Notes: a model not told the origin generated them from the letters alone. Shown: positions 8,532 to 16,203, counted from the first letter of the stretch. The stretch is DNA of 64,000 bases from Mucilaginibacter rivuli (GCF_019391655.1 NZ_JAHXPQ010000006.1:124001-188000), one strand, 5' to 3'. Program-made: numbers and translations.

Positions 8532-9425
8532 ATGAAAACCATATTAGTATTATCCGATTTTTCCATCCGTGCAGCCCACGCCACGCAATATGCTATCAAG
8601 CTGGCACAAAAAATTGAAGCCAATGTGCTGCTTTGTAATGTATTCCTTGTCCCTTCAACCACACCAATGGCATCGCAAATAGCATGGCCAATGGAAAATT
8701 ACGAAGAATTGCAACAAAACAGCACCAACGATCTAGATAAGATGGTTAACAATATAAATAATGAGCTAGACCTTGATATACTAATGAACGGTGGCTTTAG
8801 GCCCAATATTAAATACTGTAGTAAAGTGGGTTTTGTTGCCGATGCGATAAGCGAAATAGCCAAAAGCCACCATGTTATAATGGTTGTTATAGGCACACAT
8901 GCCAAACATGGTTTAGGTAGCTTTTTAATGGGCGACCATGCCAGGGATATTATCGAAAAGGCAGATTACCCGGTATTACTGATCCCGGAAATGGCAAAAG
9001 GATACGATCTGAAAACGATCGCCTTTGCTACCGATCTGTCGCATACCGACACTTACGTGCTGCATTCTTTATCCGGCTTAGCCAAACATTACTATGCCGA
9101 AATACTGCTTACCCACGTAGCCGATGAAAGCATAGCTGACCAGAAAGTTGAACCGGCCGCTAAAATATTTTTGAGCATGGTATCATCAAAAGTAAACTAC
9201 CCCAAAATTTACTACCGACCTATACGTGGCAACAATGTGGTAACCGGGTTAGACTGGATCGCAGCGCATACTGACATTGATATGCTGGTAATGGTGCACC
9301 GTAAAAAAGGATTTTTTGAAAGCCTTTTCCAGGGAAGCATCACACAAAAAATGGCGGGGCACTTAACCAAACCATTACTGGTTTTTCCATGCTCAAAGGT
9401 TGAAGATACGATGCCTGTGTTTTAA
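8532..9425 (+). CDS. Tandem universal stress protein (UspA)
   Basis: The 297-aa protein has two UspA domains, residues about 1-151 and 155-297. The first opens with KTILVLSDFSIRAAHATQYA and carries the C-terminal nucleotide-loop pattern GTHAKHGLGSFLMGDHA ending in PVLLIP. The second opens with IAFATDLSHTD and ends PLLVFP, with a degenerate loop. Universal stress proteins of this tandem type are often induced under oxygen or nutrient limitation. It is co-oriented with the CoA-transferase gene after 63 bp. I find no TGA-N6-TCA dyad or clear -7 box in that gap, so it probably shares the upstream promoter. A strong terminator follows. Confidence 0.9.
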   Translation: MKTILVLSDFSIRAAHATQYAIKLAQKIEANVLLCNVFLVPSTTPMASQIAWPMENYEELQQNSTNDLDKMVNNINNELDLDILMNGGFRPNIKYCSKVGFVADAISEIAKSHHVIMVVIGTHAKHGLGSFLMGDHARDIIEKADYPVLLIPEMAKGYDLKTIAFATDLSHTDTYVLHSLSGLAKHYYAEILLTHVADESIADQKVEPAAKIFLSMVSSKVNYPKIYYRPIRGNNVVTGLDWIAAHTDIDMLVMVHRKKGFFESLFQGSITQKMAGHLTKPLLVFPCSKVEDTMPVF

Positions 9426-9448
9426 ATACCGTAACAAATAAATAATCT

Positions 9449-9486
9449 AAAAACGCTCATTGCCGATACCGGTGATGGGCGTTTTT
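9449..9486 (+). terminator. Rho-independent terminator after the UspA gene
   Basis: An imperfect long stem of AAAACGCTCAT against ATGGGCGTTTT is followed by a T-run at 9482-9486. It ends the 6736-9425 transcription unit. Confidence 0.8.
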
Positions 9487-9511
9487 AAATTTCCGGAGAA
9501 ATGGAAATAAA

Positions 9512-9525
9512 CTGACTAAGGTCAC
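9512..9525. promoter_or_regulatory. Putative Crp-family site 2 (TGA-N6-TCA)
   Basis: The dyad CTGA-CTAAGG-TCAC is centred at 9518.5. A perfect Bacteroidota -7 element, TACATTTG at 9570-9577, lies 55 bp downstream centre to centre, placing the dyad near -62, the class I activator position. It would control the YceI gene at 9601 and the outer-membrane gene after it. Confidence 0.6.
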
Positions 9526-9569
9526 TTTTGCAGGCAACGCCCATCATTCCCCGGCGCTCAATGCGGGCA

Positions 9570-9577
9570 TACATTTG
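9570..9577 (+). promoter_or_regulatory. -7 promoter element for the YceI gene
   Basis: TACATTTG matches TAnnTTTG exactly. It predicts a transcription start near 9581 and a leader of about 20 nt before the ATG at 9601. Confidence 0.6.
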
Positions 9578-9600
9578 CTTCATATAAAAACATAGCCAAA

Positions 9601-10212
9601 ATGAAAGCAAATTATTTAACGCACCGCAATACAGTAAGAGTGATGCTCATTACTGCGATCACTATCCTTTTCGCCCTACCCTCTTTAAAGGCACAAACAC
9701 TTTACAAGTTATCACCCGGACCAGATGTAAGCATCAAAGTACTGGGTACCTCAAACGTGCACGACTGGACCATGGCCTCGACCGGGATAGATAGCAAAGG
9801 CGAATTTAAGTTTGATAATGGCATCCTTACGGGGCTGCAATCGTTCAACTTATCCATTGATGTAAAGACCTTAAAAAGCGAACACAGCTCAATGGATAGC
9901 CGTACCTACAAAGCCATCAACGCAAATCAGTATCCTAAAATAACTTATAAGCTGAACTCGGCCGTGGTAACATTGATCGAAAAGAACAAATATCTTATTA
10001 AGGCCAAAGGCGAGCTTACCATAGCCGGGGCCACACAAGGCGTAACACTTGATGTGACCGCTGTGGTGAATGCCGACAATTCCATCACCTGCACCGGGAC
10101 CGAAAAGTTAAAACTGACCGACTATAAAATTACCCCGCCAAGTTTTATGCTGGGCACCATGAAGGTTTATAACGACCTGAGCATCAAATACAACCTTAAT
10201 TACAAAAAATAA
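9601..10212 (+). CDS. YceI-family periplasmic lipocalin-like protein
   Basis: The 203-aa protein has an N-terminal signal sequence of about 31 residues ending near SLKA. The mature part is a YceI domain: VLGTSNVHDWTM, then FNLSIDVKTLKSEHSSMDSRTYKAI and the beta-rich stretch KAKGELTIAGATQGVTLDV. YceI proteins form an elongated lipocalin-type barrel that binds isoprenoid chains such as quinone precursors in the periplasm. It is transcribed from its own promoter with a Crp-type dyad upstream and is followed 32 bp later by an outer-membrane barrel gene. Its precise ligand is unknown. Confidence 0.9.
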   Translation: MKANYLTHRNTVRVMLITAITILFALPSLKAQTLYKLSPGPDVSIKVLGTSNVHDWTMASTGIDSKGEFKFDNGILTGLQSFNLSIDVKTLKSEHSSMDSRTYKAINANQYPKITYKLNSAVVTLIEKNKYLIKAKGELTIAGATQGVTLDVTAVVNADNSITCTGTEKLKLTDYKITPPSFMLGTMKVYNDLSIKYNLNYKK

Positions 10213-10244
10213 ATATTTCAACACCTAATATAATCAACAACACC

Positions 10245-11621
10245 ATGAAAAATCAATATACAATACCCGCACTGTTAGCTATTGCAGCGCTAAGTTTTAT
10301 CCCGGTAAGTTTAAAAGCCCAGGAAGGGCAGATACAATTCTACCGTCCTAACAACAAGCAAGGCATCAACACTTTCGAAACTTCGAAACAAGATAGTGTT
10401 CCGTTCACCGGTTTAAAAGTAAAAGTAGGCGGTGGCTTTACTATAACCTACCAAACTTTACGTGCCAGTAACACTGCTACACCGGTAGTAAAAACCGTAG
10501 GCACCGCAACCGGTAATGTAAATGCCATTACACCTTTAATGGATGGTTTTAACCTGCCCATGGCCAACCTTTATTTTGATGTCCAGTTAGCCGATGGTAT
10601 ACGTTTGAACCTGACATCGTACCTATCTACCAGGCACCACGAAGACACCTGGGTAAAAGGCGGATATTTACAGATCGACAAGTTACCCTTTCTGCACAGC
10701 CAGGCCATTGACAATATCATGAAGAGCGTAACTTTTGTTATAGGCCAGTATGATATTGACTACGGCGATCAGCATTACCGCAGATCTGATGGTGGTAATA
10801 CTATTTACAACCCCTTTGTAGAAAACTACATCATGGACGAGTACGCTACCGAAACAGGTATACATATTTACTACAAATGCGCTAAAACAGGCTTGTTTGC
10901 CATGGGTGCAATAACCAATGGCGAGTTAAATGCCACTACCCTTGCTTCAACTAAAACAGATGCCGAAACCGGCGAAACTAACAAATACCCCCCTGCATTT
11001 TTGGGTAAATTAGGTTTCGACAAACAATTGAACTCCGACTTAAGGGTACGTGTATCAGGCTCGTTTTACAGCGTAAGCAGTGCCAACAGCAGTACGTTGT
11101 TTGGCGGCGACCGTACCGGCTCACGTTACTATAATGTAATGTCGAACCCTACTACAGCCGCAGGCACAACACTTTCACAAGCGGTTGATTATAATGCTTT
11201 TTCAGGACGTTTTAACCCCGGCTTTAGCCAGGAAAACCATAGCTACATGGCTAACCTGTTCGTAAAATACAAAGGCATTGAGTTTTTCGGAACTGCCGAA
11301 ACCGCAAAAGGAAGAACCATTACCGAAACATCAACCCGTGGTGCTAAACAGTTTGCTGCTGATATCACTTACAGATTTCCCGAAAAGACAGAGAATTTTT
11401 GGGTAGCATATCGCTACAATACCGTAAGCGCCACAATTTTAGGCAACACACAGGATGTTACCGTTAACCGTTCAGCAGGTTCATTAGGTTGGTTCATGAC
11501 CAAAAATATCATGATGAAGGGCGAATACGTGAACCAGGAATATCAAAACTATGATGCCACCAATATATTGAACGGCGGCAAGTTCAATGGCTTTGTACTG
11601 GAAGCAGCCATCAGTTTCTAA
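10245..11621 (+). CDS. Outer-membrane beta-barrel (porin-like) protein
   Basis: The 458-aa protein starts with a signal peptide (cleavage after about SLKAQ). The rest is an alternation of short amphipathic strands rich in Tyr, Phe, Gly and Asn, ending VLEAAISF with a terminal Phe, as is usual for outer-membrane barrels. The N-terminal part (GLKVKVGGGFTITYQTL) and the middle (VIGQYDIDYGDQHYRRSDGG) resemble large Bacteroidota porin-like proteins of unknown substrate. It lies 32 bp after the YceI gene and ends in a strong terminator, so the pair forms one unit. A transport role is inferred from the barrel only. Confidence 0.8.
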   Translation: MKNQYTIPALLAIAALSFIPVSLKAQEGQIQFYRPNNKQGINTFETSKQDSVPFTGLKVKVGGGFTITYQTLRASNTATPVVKTVGTATGNVNAITPLMDGFNLPMANLYFDVQLADGIRLNLTSYLSTRHHEDTWVKGGYLQIDKLPFLHSQAIDNIMKSVTFVIGQYDIDYGDQHYRRSDGGNTIYNPFVENYIMDEYATETGIHIYYKCAKTGLFAMGAITNGELNATTLASTKTDAETGETNKYPPAFLGKLGFDKQLNSDLRVRVSGSFYSVSSANSSTLFGGDRTGSRYYNVMSNPTTAAGTTLSQAVDYNAFSGRFNPGFSQENHSYMANLFVKYKGIEFFGTAETAKGRTITETSTRGAKQFAADITYRFPEKTENFWVAYRYNTVSATILGNTQDVTVNRSAGSLGWFMTKNIMMKGEYVNQEYQNYDATNILNGGKFNGFVLEAAISF

Positions 11622-11632
11622 TTGATAAAAAT

Positions 11633-11687
11633 AAATGCCGATACAAGATCTGCCGGTTAAGCGCTAGTATCTTGTTATCGGCATTTT
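11633..11687 (+). terminator. Rho-independent terminator
   Basis: A long near-perfect stem of AAATGCCGATA-CAAGAT against ATCTTG-TATCGGCATTT ends in T residues at 11683-11687. It closes the YceI/outer-membrane barrel unit and lies 12 bp before the next start codon. Confidence 0.85.
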
Positions 11688-11699
11688 TCAACTACAACA

Positions 11700-12107
11700 A
11701 TGAAAAAAATTCTTATCTCCGGATCAATAGCAGGCTGCATACTGTTTGTATTTAGCTATGGCGGATTATTTTTTGCCGTTAAGCTGTTCCCTACATTGTT
11801 TGTAGAATACAACAGCCCACTATTCAATTCGGATGGCAGCAGAGATGTGCTTTTCTACATGCATCCATTCATCATCAGCTTCGCCTTATCCTGGTTTTGG
11901 GACAGTTTCAAAATATTGTTCAAGGGCCCTTTTGTTTTGAGGGGCCTGGAGTTTGGGGCGGTGTACTCCATCATCGCCTTATTACCTGTAATGTGGATCT
12001 CGTTCAGCGCTTTGGATATCACCGTGCCCATGGTAGCCAGTTGGTTTTTATACGGATCGGTGCAGGCAGTTATTGCGGGAATGGTATTTTCAAAAACAAA
12101 TCCTTAG
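11700..12107 (+). CDS. Small integral membrane protein, unknown
   Basis: A 135-aa protein with about four hydrophobic segments (near residues 5-30, 52-68, 82-102 and 108-130). I do not recognise the family. The first segment could act as an uncleaved signal anchor. Its stop codon is 11 bp before the preferred start of the second YceI-like gene, so the two are probably translated from one transcript. No promoter element was found in the short gap after the preceding terminator, so its own promoter is not located. Confidence 0.75.
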   Translation: MKKILISGSIAGCILFVFSYGGLFFAVKLFPTLFVEYNSPLFNSDGSRDVLFYMHPFIISFALSWFWDSFKILFKGPFVLRGLEFGAVYSIIALLPVMWISFSALDITVPMVASWFLYGSVQAVIAGMVFSKTNP

Positions 12108-12118
12108 TAGCTATCATC

Positions 12119-12730
12119 ATGTTAAAAAAACAACGATGGGCCTGTTTGCTTTTGGGATTTACCGCATTTATGCTTTTGGGGTTTACCGCGGGTATGATCG
12201 AACCAAAAAAATGGCTCATCAGCGAAAGTAGCAACCTGTGTGTGAACGGAAATACCAATGTCAATAAATTCTCATGCGAGATACCCGCTTGCGACCGAAC
12301 GGATACCTTGAACATGACCAGGAATAAGAGCAGCAAAGAGATAACACTATCGGGGAATATTAGCCTGAGCATACAAAGCTTTGATTGCCATAACGCTATC
12401 ATGACCCGCGACCTGCGGACAACATTAAAAGAGAAACAATACCCAAGGCTGCGGATCCTCTTTTTATCACTGAGCAATTTCCCGGAGCTAACCGAAAAAC
12501 CACAATTAATAACAGGCCTGGTGAATATTGAAATGGTTGGTATAACTAAACGTTTTGAGGTAAACTACCAGGTTTCGATAGATGATCAAAAAGTAGTTCA
12601 CCTGTTAGGTACACGCGATATCAACTTTTCGGACTTTGATCTGACGCCACCCCGAAAGTTGGGCGGCCTTATTAAAACCAACAATAAGCTGAGCGTTATT
12701 TTCCATTTAAAAATAAAGGAACTCAACTAA
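12119..12730 (+). CDS. Second YceI-like protein, divergent
   Basis: The preferred start is the ATG at 12119, giving 203 aa; a longer frame reaching back to 11897 overlaps the membrane-protein gene and is not credible. Residues 1-25 are a signal sequence (MLKKQRWACLLLGFTAFMLL). The mature part has the YceI outline: a strand with NTNVNKFSCEI, a middle MTRDLRTTLKEKQYPRLRI (equivalent to the MDSRTYKAI-YPKI region of typical YceI) and a C-terminal DINFSDFDLTPPRKLGGLI. It keeps Cys residues not present in the paralogue at 9601. It probably sits in the outer periplasm and binds a hydrophobic ligand, which is inference. Confidence 0.8.
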   Translation: MLKKQRWACLLLGFTAFMLLGFTAGMIEPKKWLISESSNLCVNGNTNVNKFSCEIPACDRTDTLNMTRNKSSKEITLSGNISLSIQSFDCHNAIMTRDLRTTLKEKQYPRLRILFLSLSNFPELTEKPQLITGLVNIEMVGITKRFEVNYQVSIDDQKVVHLLGTRDINFSDFDLTPPRKLGGLIKTNNKLSVIFHLKIKELN

Positions 12731-12732
12731 GA

Positions 12733-12750
12733 AAGTGACCGATATCACTT
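12733..12750. promoter_or_regulatory. Putative Crp-family site 3 (AAGTGA-N6-TCACTT)
   Basis: This is the best dyad of the set: six perfectly paired bases on each side of CCGATA, centred at 12741.5. A -7-like CATCTTTG (one mismatch) is centred 55 bp downstream at 12796.5, the same spacing as site 2. It lies directly after the second YceI-like gene and would drive the membrane-protein gene starting at 12822. Confidence 0.65.
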
Positions 12751-12821
12751 TTTGGCGAGCGCTAAGTCATGGCACATCCTGCCCTTTCAGCCCATCTTTG
12801 GTGTATAAAAAACATCAGATC

Positions 12822-13169
12822 ATGACAACAATAACCAACTCTCCGGCATCATGGGCATCAGTAACCACAGAGCAAAAACAACATTTTAATTTATGGGAAA
12901 AATGGCTAAAAATAGCTGATAGCCAGGCAAAAAATCAAACCGGTTGGTTTGCAGTATCTATGATATCTATCGGTGTATTGTTCCTTCCGTTGCCTGCGGT
13001 TTTAATTTATAATTACCAGGCTAATATTAGTGTGCTTGCTATTTCAATGGCCCTGTTCTTCGCCAATTTTATTTTTGGCACGGGTGGCGGCTCTATCCGT
13101 ACCACACTGTCGTTATTTGTAATAACTATTATTGCTTACATTACAATGGTGGCTATCTATATTTTGTAA
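12822..13169 (+). CDS. Small two-helix membrane protein, unknown
   Basis: The ATG at 12822 gives 115 aa; an upstream GTG at 12735 lies inside the regulatory dyad and before the inferred transcription start, so it is rejected. A hydrophilic N-terminus (about 45 residues, Trp- and Gln-rich) is followed by hydrophobic segments near residues 46-66, 68-86 and 93-113, with a Gly-rich turn FGTGGGSIRTT. No family recognised. It is the only gene between dyad 3 and the bidirectional terminator, so it is a single-gene target of the proposed regulator. Confidence 0.75.
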   Translation: MTTITNSPASWASVTTEQKQHFNLWEKWLKIADSQAKNQTGWFAVSMISIGVLFLPLPAVLIYNYQANISVLAISMALFFANFIFGTGGGSIRTTLSLFVITIIAYITMVAIYIL

Positions 13170-13188
13170 TAACAGGGTAAAATCACAT

Positions 13189-13236
13189 CCATAAAAAAAG
13201 ATGCCCAGATAATATCGGGGCATCTTTTTTTATGGA
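13189..13236. terminator. Bidirectional Rho-independent terminator
   Basis: A nearly perfect stem pairs CCATAAAAAAAGATGCCC with GGGGCATCTTTTTTTATGG around a short A/T-rich loop. A- and T-runs on both sides allow use by the convergent genes ending at 13169 (plus) and 13247 (minus). Confidence 0.9.
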
Positions 13237-13246
13237 TGGTTCAATA

Positions 13247-13696
13247 TCAATGGTGATGGCCCGACTTAATACCATTGCACCCTTTGGAAGCAACACAGGC
13301 TTTACCTACACATTTGTTGAGCTGCCACTGATCGAGATTTTTGATGATCTGGTCGGCATTGCTTTGCATCATTTCTTTGGTTTGCACCGGTACCGCTATA
13401 AATGTTGGTATATTGGATAGTTTAATGGCAAACCTGTCCGCGGCTGCCTTATCAAGATGATCGGTGTTTAACGACCGGGTGGCAATATACCTGATACCCA
13501 TAGCGAAAAGCTTTTCTATCACCAGTTCCGATACATCATCATTAACAGAAACCAGCACGGCATCCTTATCTACAGCATAAATAGCTGTATTCATATCTAA
13601 CGCATTTGATATGAGCGTGATATCGTGTTTCTTTTGATTGGCTCTGGCCAGGTATTCCTTTTCAAATGGGGCTACGCTATAGGCTACTACTTTCAT
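13247..13696 (-). CDS. D-2-hydroxyacid dehydrogenase-like protein lacking the NAD domain
   Basis: Residues 1-97 of this 149-aa protein follow the N-terminal catalytic segment of D-lactate dehydrogenase: MKVVAYSVAPFEKEYL, ITLISNALDMNT, VLVSVNDDVSELVIEKL (family FVND), IRYIATRSLNTDHLDKAAA (family ALRCAGFNNVDL) and a closing SNIP. Residues 106-124 (TKEMMQSNADQIIKNLDQW) resemble the C-terminal helix that normally follows the Rossmann domain. The NAD-binding domain of about 200 residues is absent, so dehydrogenase activity is not expected. The tail holds Cys129, Cys134, Cys140 and His147-149. The start at 13696 is chosen because a -7 element covers the upstream ATG at 13717. A sensing or binding role is a guess. 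Confidence 0.75.
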   Translation of the reverse strand: MKVVAYSVAPFEKEYLARANQKKHDITLISNALDMNTAIYAVDKDAVLVSVNDDVSELVIEKLFAMGIRYIATRSLNTDHLDKAAADRFAIKLSNIPTFIAVPVQTKEMMQSNADQIIKNLDQWQLNKCVGKACVASKGCNGIKSGHHH

Positions 13697-13716
13697 CCGG
13701 CTTGTATTTGTAAACA

Positions 13717-13724
13717 CAAAGCTA
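13717..13724 (-). promoter_or_regulatory. -7 promoter element for the D-LDH-like gene
   Basis: Read on the minus strand this is TAGCTTTG, an exact TAnnTTTG match. It predicts a start of transcription near 13709 and a 13-nt leader before the ATG at 13696. Confidence 0.5.
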
Positions 13725-13767
13725 CGGTAGCTGCATGTTTACACCATGAGCGGCATCAGCACAAAAA

Positions 13768-13781
13768 ATGATCTTCGTCAG
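13768..13781. promoter_or_regulatory. Putative Crp-family site 4 (TGA-N6-TCA)
   Basis: The dyad ATGA-TCTTCG-TCAG is centred at 13774.5, 54 bp upstream (minus strand) of the -7 element at 13717-13724, matching the 55-bp spacing of sites 2 and 3. It overlaps the end of the receiver-Crp gene; its TCA (13778-13780) is that gene's stop codon on the other strand. It would drive the D-LDH-like gene. Confidence 0.5.
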
Positions 13782-14830
13782 TTTTTCATTTTGGTCAGCT
13801 TATTGATGTCGATAATGGTGATGATGCTGCCTTTCTTTTCTATCAACCCCTCATCCTTAAAATCGGATAAAGTGCGGCTCACGGTTTCCGTAGCCATACC
13901 GGCCATAGCGGCCAGGTCCTCGCGAGAAAACTTAAAGCTGTGATCAGTACTTTTGTGTTTACTGTAGATCCTCAATATCGCCTCAGCCATTTTTTTCCTT
14001 ACCGAATGATAGGCCAGTTGCAATAACTGCTCTTCCTTCTCGCGGATATCATTTGCCAGTAACTTGATGAACTCCCGGCCAACTTCGGGATACAAATTCA
14101 GCAACTGCTCTATTTCATCTTTAGGGATGAGGCAAAGCGTACTATCCTCCAAAGCTGTGGCCGTATCCGAATAAGCTTCGCCCGATAACATTGCATTTAT
14201 CCCTAAATAATCGTCTGAAGCGTAAATACCTGTCATTAACTCGCGCCCGTCTTCGGCAAGTTTTACGCTTTTCACCTTACCGGAAATAAGCAGGTATATC
14301 CCATTGCCCTTATCGCCTTCATAATAGATCACCTGGTCTTTTTTAAACTGACGGTGTTTACGCTCATGGATGATCTTTTTGAGTTCAGCTAAACCTCCGC
14401 TTTTTATCACCAGGATATTTAACTGGTCAAGCGACTTGCTATAAAAGTTCACCTGTGCCTCTTTCTTTTTCAGCCTCACGTCAATGGCATTTAAAAGCTC
14501 CATATCGTCGAAGGGTTTGGTCAGGTAATCATCTGCACCCATTTCCATTCCTTTGCGCAAATCAACCCGCTCAGCTTTTGCCGTTAAAAATATAAAGGGA
14601 ATATTGGCCGTTCCGGGATACTTGTTCAGCATATGCAAAACACCGTATCCGTCTAACTCAGGCATCATAATATCGCACAAAATAATATCCGGAAGGTTTT
14701 TTAAAGCCAGTTCAACACCTTTTTTGCCGTTATCAGCATCAAAAACAGTATAACCGGCCAATTCTAATATCTCTACAATGTTCTCGCGTATGTCCAGGTT
14801 ATCCTCAATGATCAATATTTTCTTGCTCAT
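13778..14830 (-). CDS. Response regulator: receiver domain fused to Crp/Fnr-type activator
   Basis: A 350-aa regulator. Residues 1-122 form a CheY receiver (acidic ED at 9-10, phospho-acceptor Asp53 in LCDIMMPELDG, Thr83 and Lys105 in LTKPF). Residues about 150-265 form a cyclic-nucleotide-binding-like beta-barrel (YYEGDKGNGIYLLISGKVKSVK), and residues about 278-345 a Crp/Fnr winged helix with recognition helix TETVSRTL (Glu315, Ser318, Arg319), Fnr-like rather than Crp-like. There is no Fnr-type Cys cluster, so control should be by phosphorylation. The start codon overlaps the kinase stop by 4 bp (ATGA). It probably activates through the four TGA-N6-TCA dyads in the island. Confidence 0.93.
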   Translation of the reverse strand: MSKKILIIEDNLDIRENIVEILELAGYTVFDADNGKKGVELALKNLPDIILCDIMMPELDGYGVLHMLNKYPGTANIPFIFLTAKAERVDLRKGMEMGADDYLTKPFDDMELLNAIDVRLKKKEAQVNFYSKSLDQLNILVIKSGGLAELKKIIHERKHRQFKKDQVIYYEGDKGNGIYLLISGKVKSVKLAEDGRELMTGIYASDDYLGINAMLSGEAYSDTATALEDSTLCLIPKDEIEQLLNLYPEVGREFIKLLANDIREKEEQLLQLAYHSVRKKMAEAILRIYSKHKSTDHSFKFSREDLAAMAGMATETVSRTLSDFKDEGLIEKKGSIITIIDINKLTKMKN

Positions 14831-16011
14831 ACTATTTTGAATGTAATTGTAAATAATGTGCCTTTGTTAACCTCGCTCTTAAAATCGATTTTACCATGCA
14901 TCAGGTTAGTATACCTGGCCACAATGTTTAAACCAAGCCCCGTGCCCGGGATATTACCGGTATTGTGCGCCCTAAAAAAAGCCTCAAATAAATGTTGCTG
15001 ATCTGTTTCCGGGATGCCGATCCCGTTGTCTTTCACTGTCAGTATACATTCCGAACCGTTGATCTCTGTATTAAACTCGATGAACGTATTTTCGCCCGAG
15101 TACTTTATTGCATTAGCAATGAGATTGATGACGCAATTTCGCAGTAAATTCTGATCCAGGGTAACCACATGGTGCGAACCTGTATGCTGGTAAATAATGC
15201 TTTGGTTTTGCTTGGCCACCATTTGCATTTCTTCGGTGATCTCTTCCGAAAACCTGACCAGGTCAAAACTACTGAACAAGGCCTCCACCTTTCCGGCTTC
15301 CAGCTTCTCAAGCGACAAAAAGTCGTTCAGTATGGTTGTCAGGTTACTAACCGCGTTCTTTATCTTTACCACGTGTTTGCCAACATTGCTTTGAAACGGT
15401 GCCGCATATTTATCGATCAGCGATGCCGATAATTGTATCGAACTCAAAGGCGTCCTGAACTCGTGCGAAGCCATAGAAACGAAACGGCTTTTTAACTGGC
15501 CCAGTTCTTTCTCTTTCACCAGCGATAAACTCACCTCTTCTTTGGCTTGTTGCAATGCCTGTACTGTTTCCTGTAACGAATGTGTACGCTCCTGTACCTG
15601 CTGCTCCAGATCGGCGGCATATTCTTTCAGTTGCTGCTCCGCTTCTTTTTCACGGCTTTGGTCGTGGATAAAACCCGTATAGATCTTCCGGCCCGAATAC
15701 TGCACCTCACTTACACCCAACCTAAAGGGGAATCTCGTACCATCCTTTCTCAATCCTGTTACTTCGCGCCCCTTACCAATAATATGCGGATCGCCGGTGC
15801 GCTGGTAGCGGTTAATGTATTCATCGTGCTGCTCCCTGTCGGGCGGGGGCATTAATATGGCCACATTGCTGCCTATCACTTCTTCGGGTGTGTATTGAAA
15901 TAACTTACACCCGGCGGGATTGATAGATTCGATCTTACCGCGATCATCAATAGTAATGATACCGTCTATCGCATTATCAATAATTGCTTTTAGCAGGGCG
16001 GCATTTTCCAT
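14827..16011 (-). CDS. FixL-like PAS histidine kinase, probable heme oxygen sensor
   Basis: The 394-aa kinase has one PAS domain (about 8-125), a coiled linker (125-170), a HisKA dimerization domain with phospho-His183 in ASHEFRTP and an HATPase domain (N box Asn300, DNGIGIP at 328-334, GTGLGL at 356-361). The PAS region follows rhizobial FixL closely: the proximal heme-ligand His is His62 (in REQHDEYINRY), and Tyr65, Arg68, His76, Ile77 and the distal Arg82 (in IIGKGREVTG) are all present. No membrane segment is visible, so it should be a cytoplasmic sensor. It overlaps the receiver-Crp gene by 4 bp, forming a dedicated pair. Oxygen as the signal is inferred from the conserved heme pocket. 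Confidence 0.9.
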   Translation of the reverse strand: MENAALLKAIIDNAIDGIITIDDRGKIESINPAGCKLFQYTPEEVIGSNVAILMPPPDREQHDEYINRYQRTGDPHIIGKGREVTGLRKDGTRFPFRLGVSEVQYSGRKIYTGFIHDQSREKEAEQQLKEYAADLEQQVQERTHSLQETVQALQQAKEEVSLSLVKEKELGQLKSRFVSMASHEFRTPLSSIQLSASLIDKYAAPFQSNVGKHVVKIKNAVSNLTTILNDFLSLEKLEAGKVEALFSSFDLVRFSEEITEEMQMVAKQNQSIIYQHTGSHHVVTLDQNLLRNCVINLIANAIKYSGENTFIEFNTEINGSECILTVKDNGIGIPETDQQHLFEAFFRAHNTGNIPGTGLGLNIVARYTNLMHGKIDFKSEVNKGTLFTITFKIV

Positions 16012-16203
16012 AAATGGTTATTGAAAATAAATATTGAAGAAATGCAAATATCGACAATGTAAAGTGATTACCGGTTTATAAACTCACAAATTACTTCATT
16101 CAAAAATGACCGTCATACCGCTAATTCAATAAAATGTCTTAATCGTTGTCTTTAATTAAATTTACAAATCAATAATTTGATTATCAATACAATAAAAATA
16201 CAA

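Noticed and set aside
11897..12118. Upstream extension of the second YceI-like gene
   Set aside because: It overlaps the membrane-protein gene in another frame and has no YceI similarity; the ATG at 12119 gives a proper signal peptide.
12070..12477. 135-codon minus-strand frame opposite the second YceI-like gene
   Set aside because: Antisense shadow of a gene with clear family motifs.
16106..16116. Palindrome ATGACCGTCAT upstream of the kinase gene
   Set aside because: The half-sites are spaced 3 bp, not 6, and the distance to the nearest -7-like word (62.5 bp) does not match; it is not counted as a Crp-type site.
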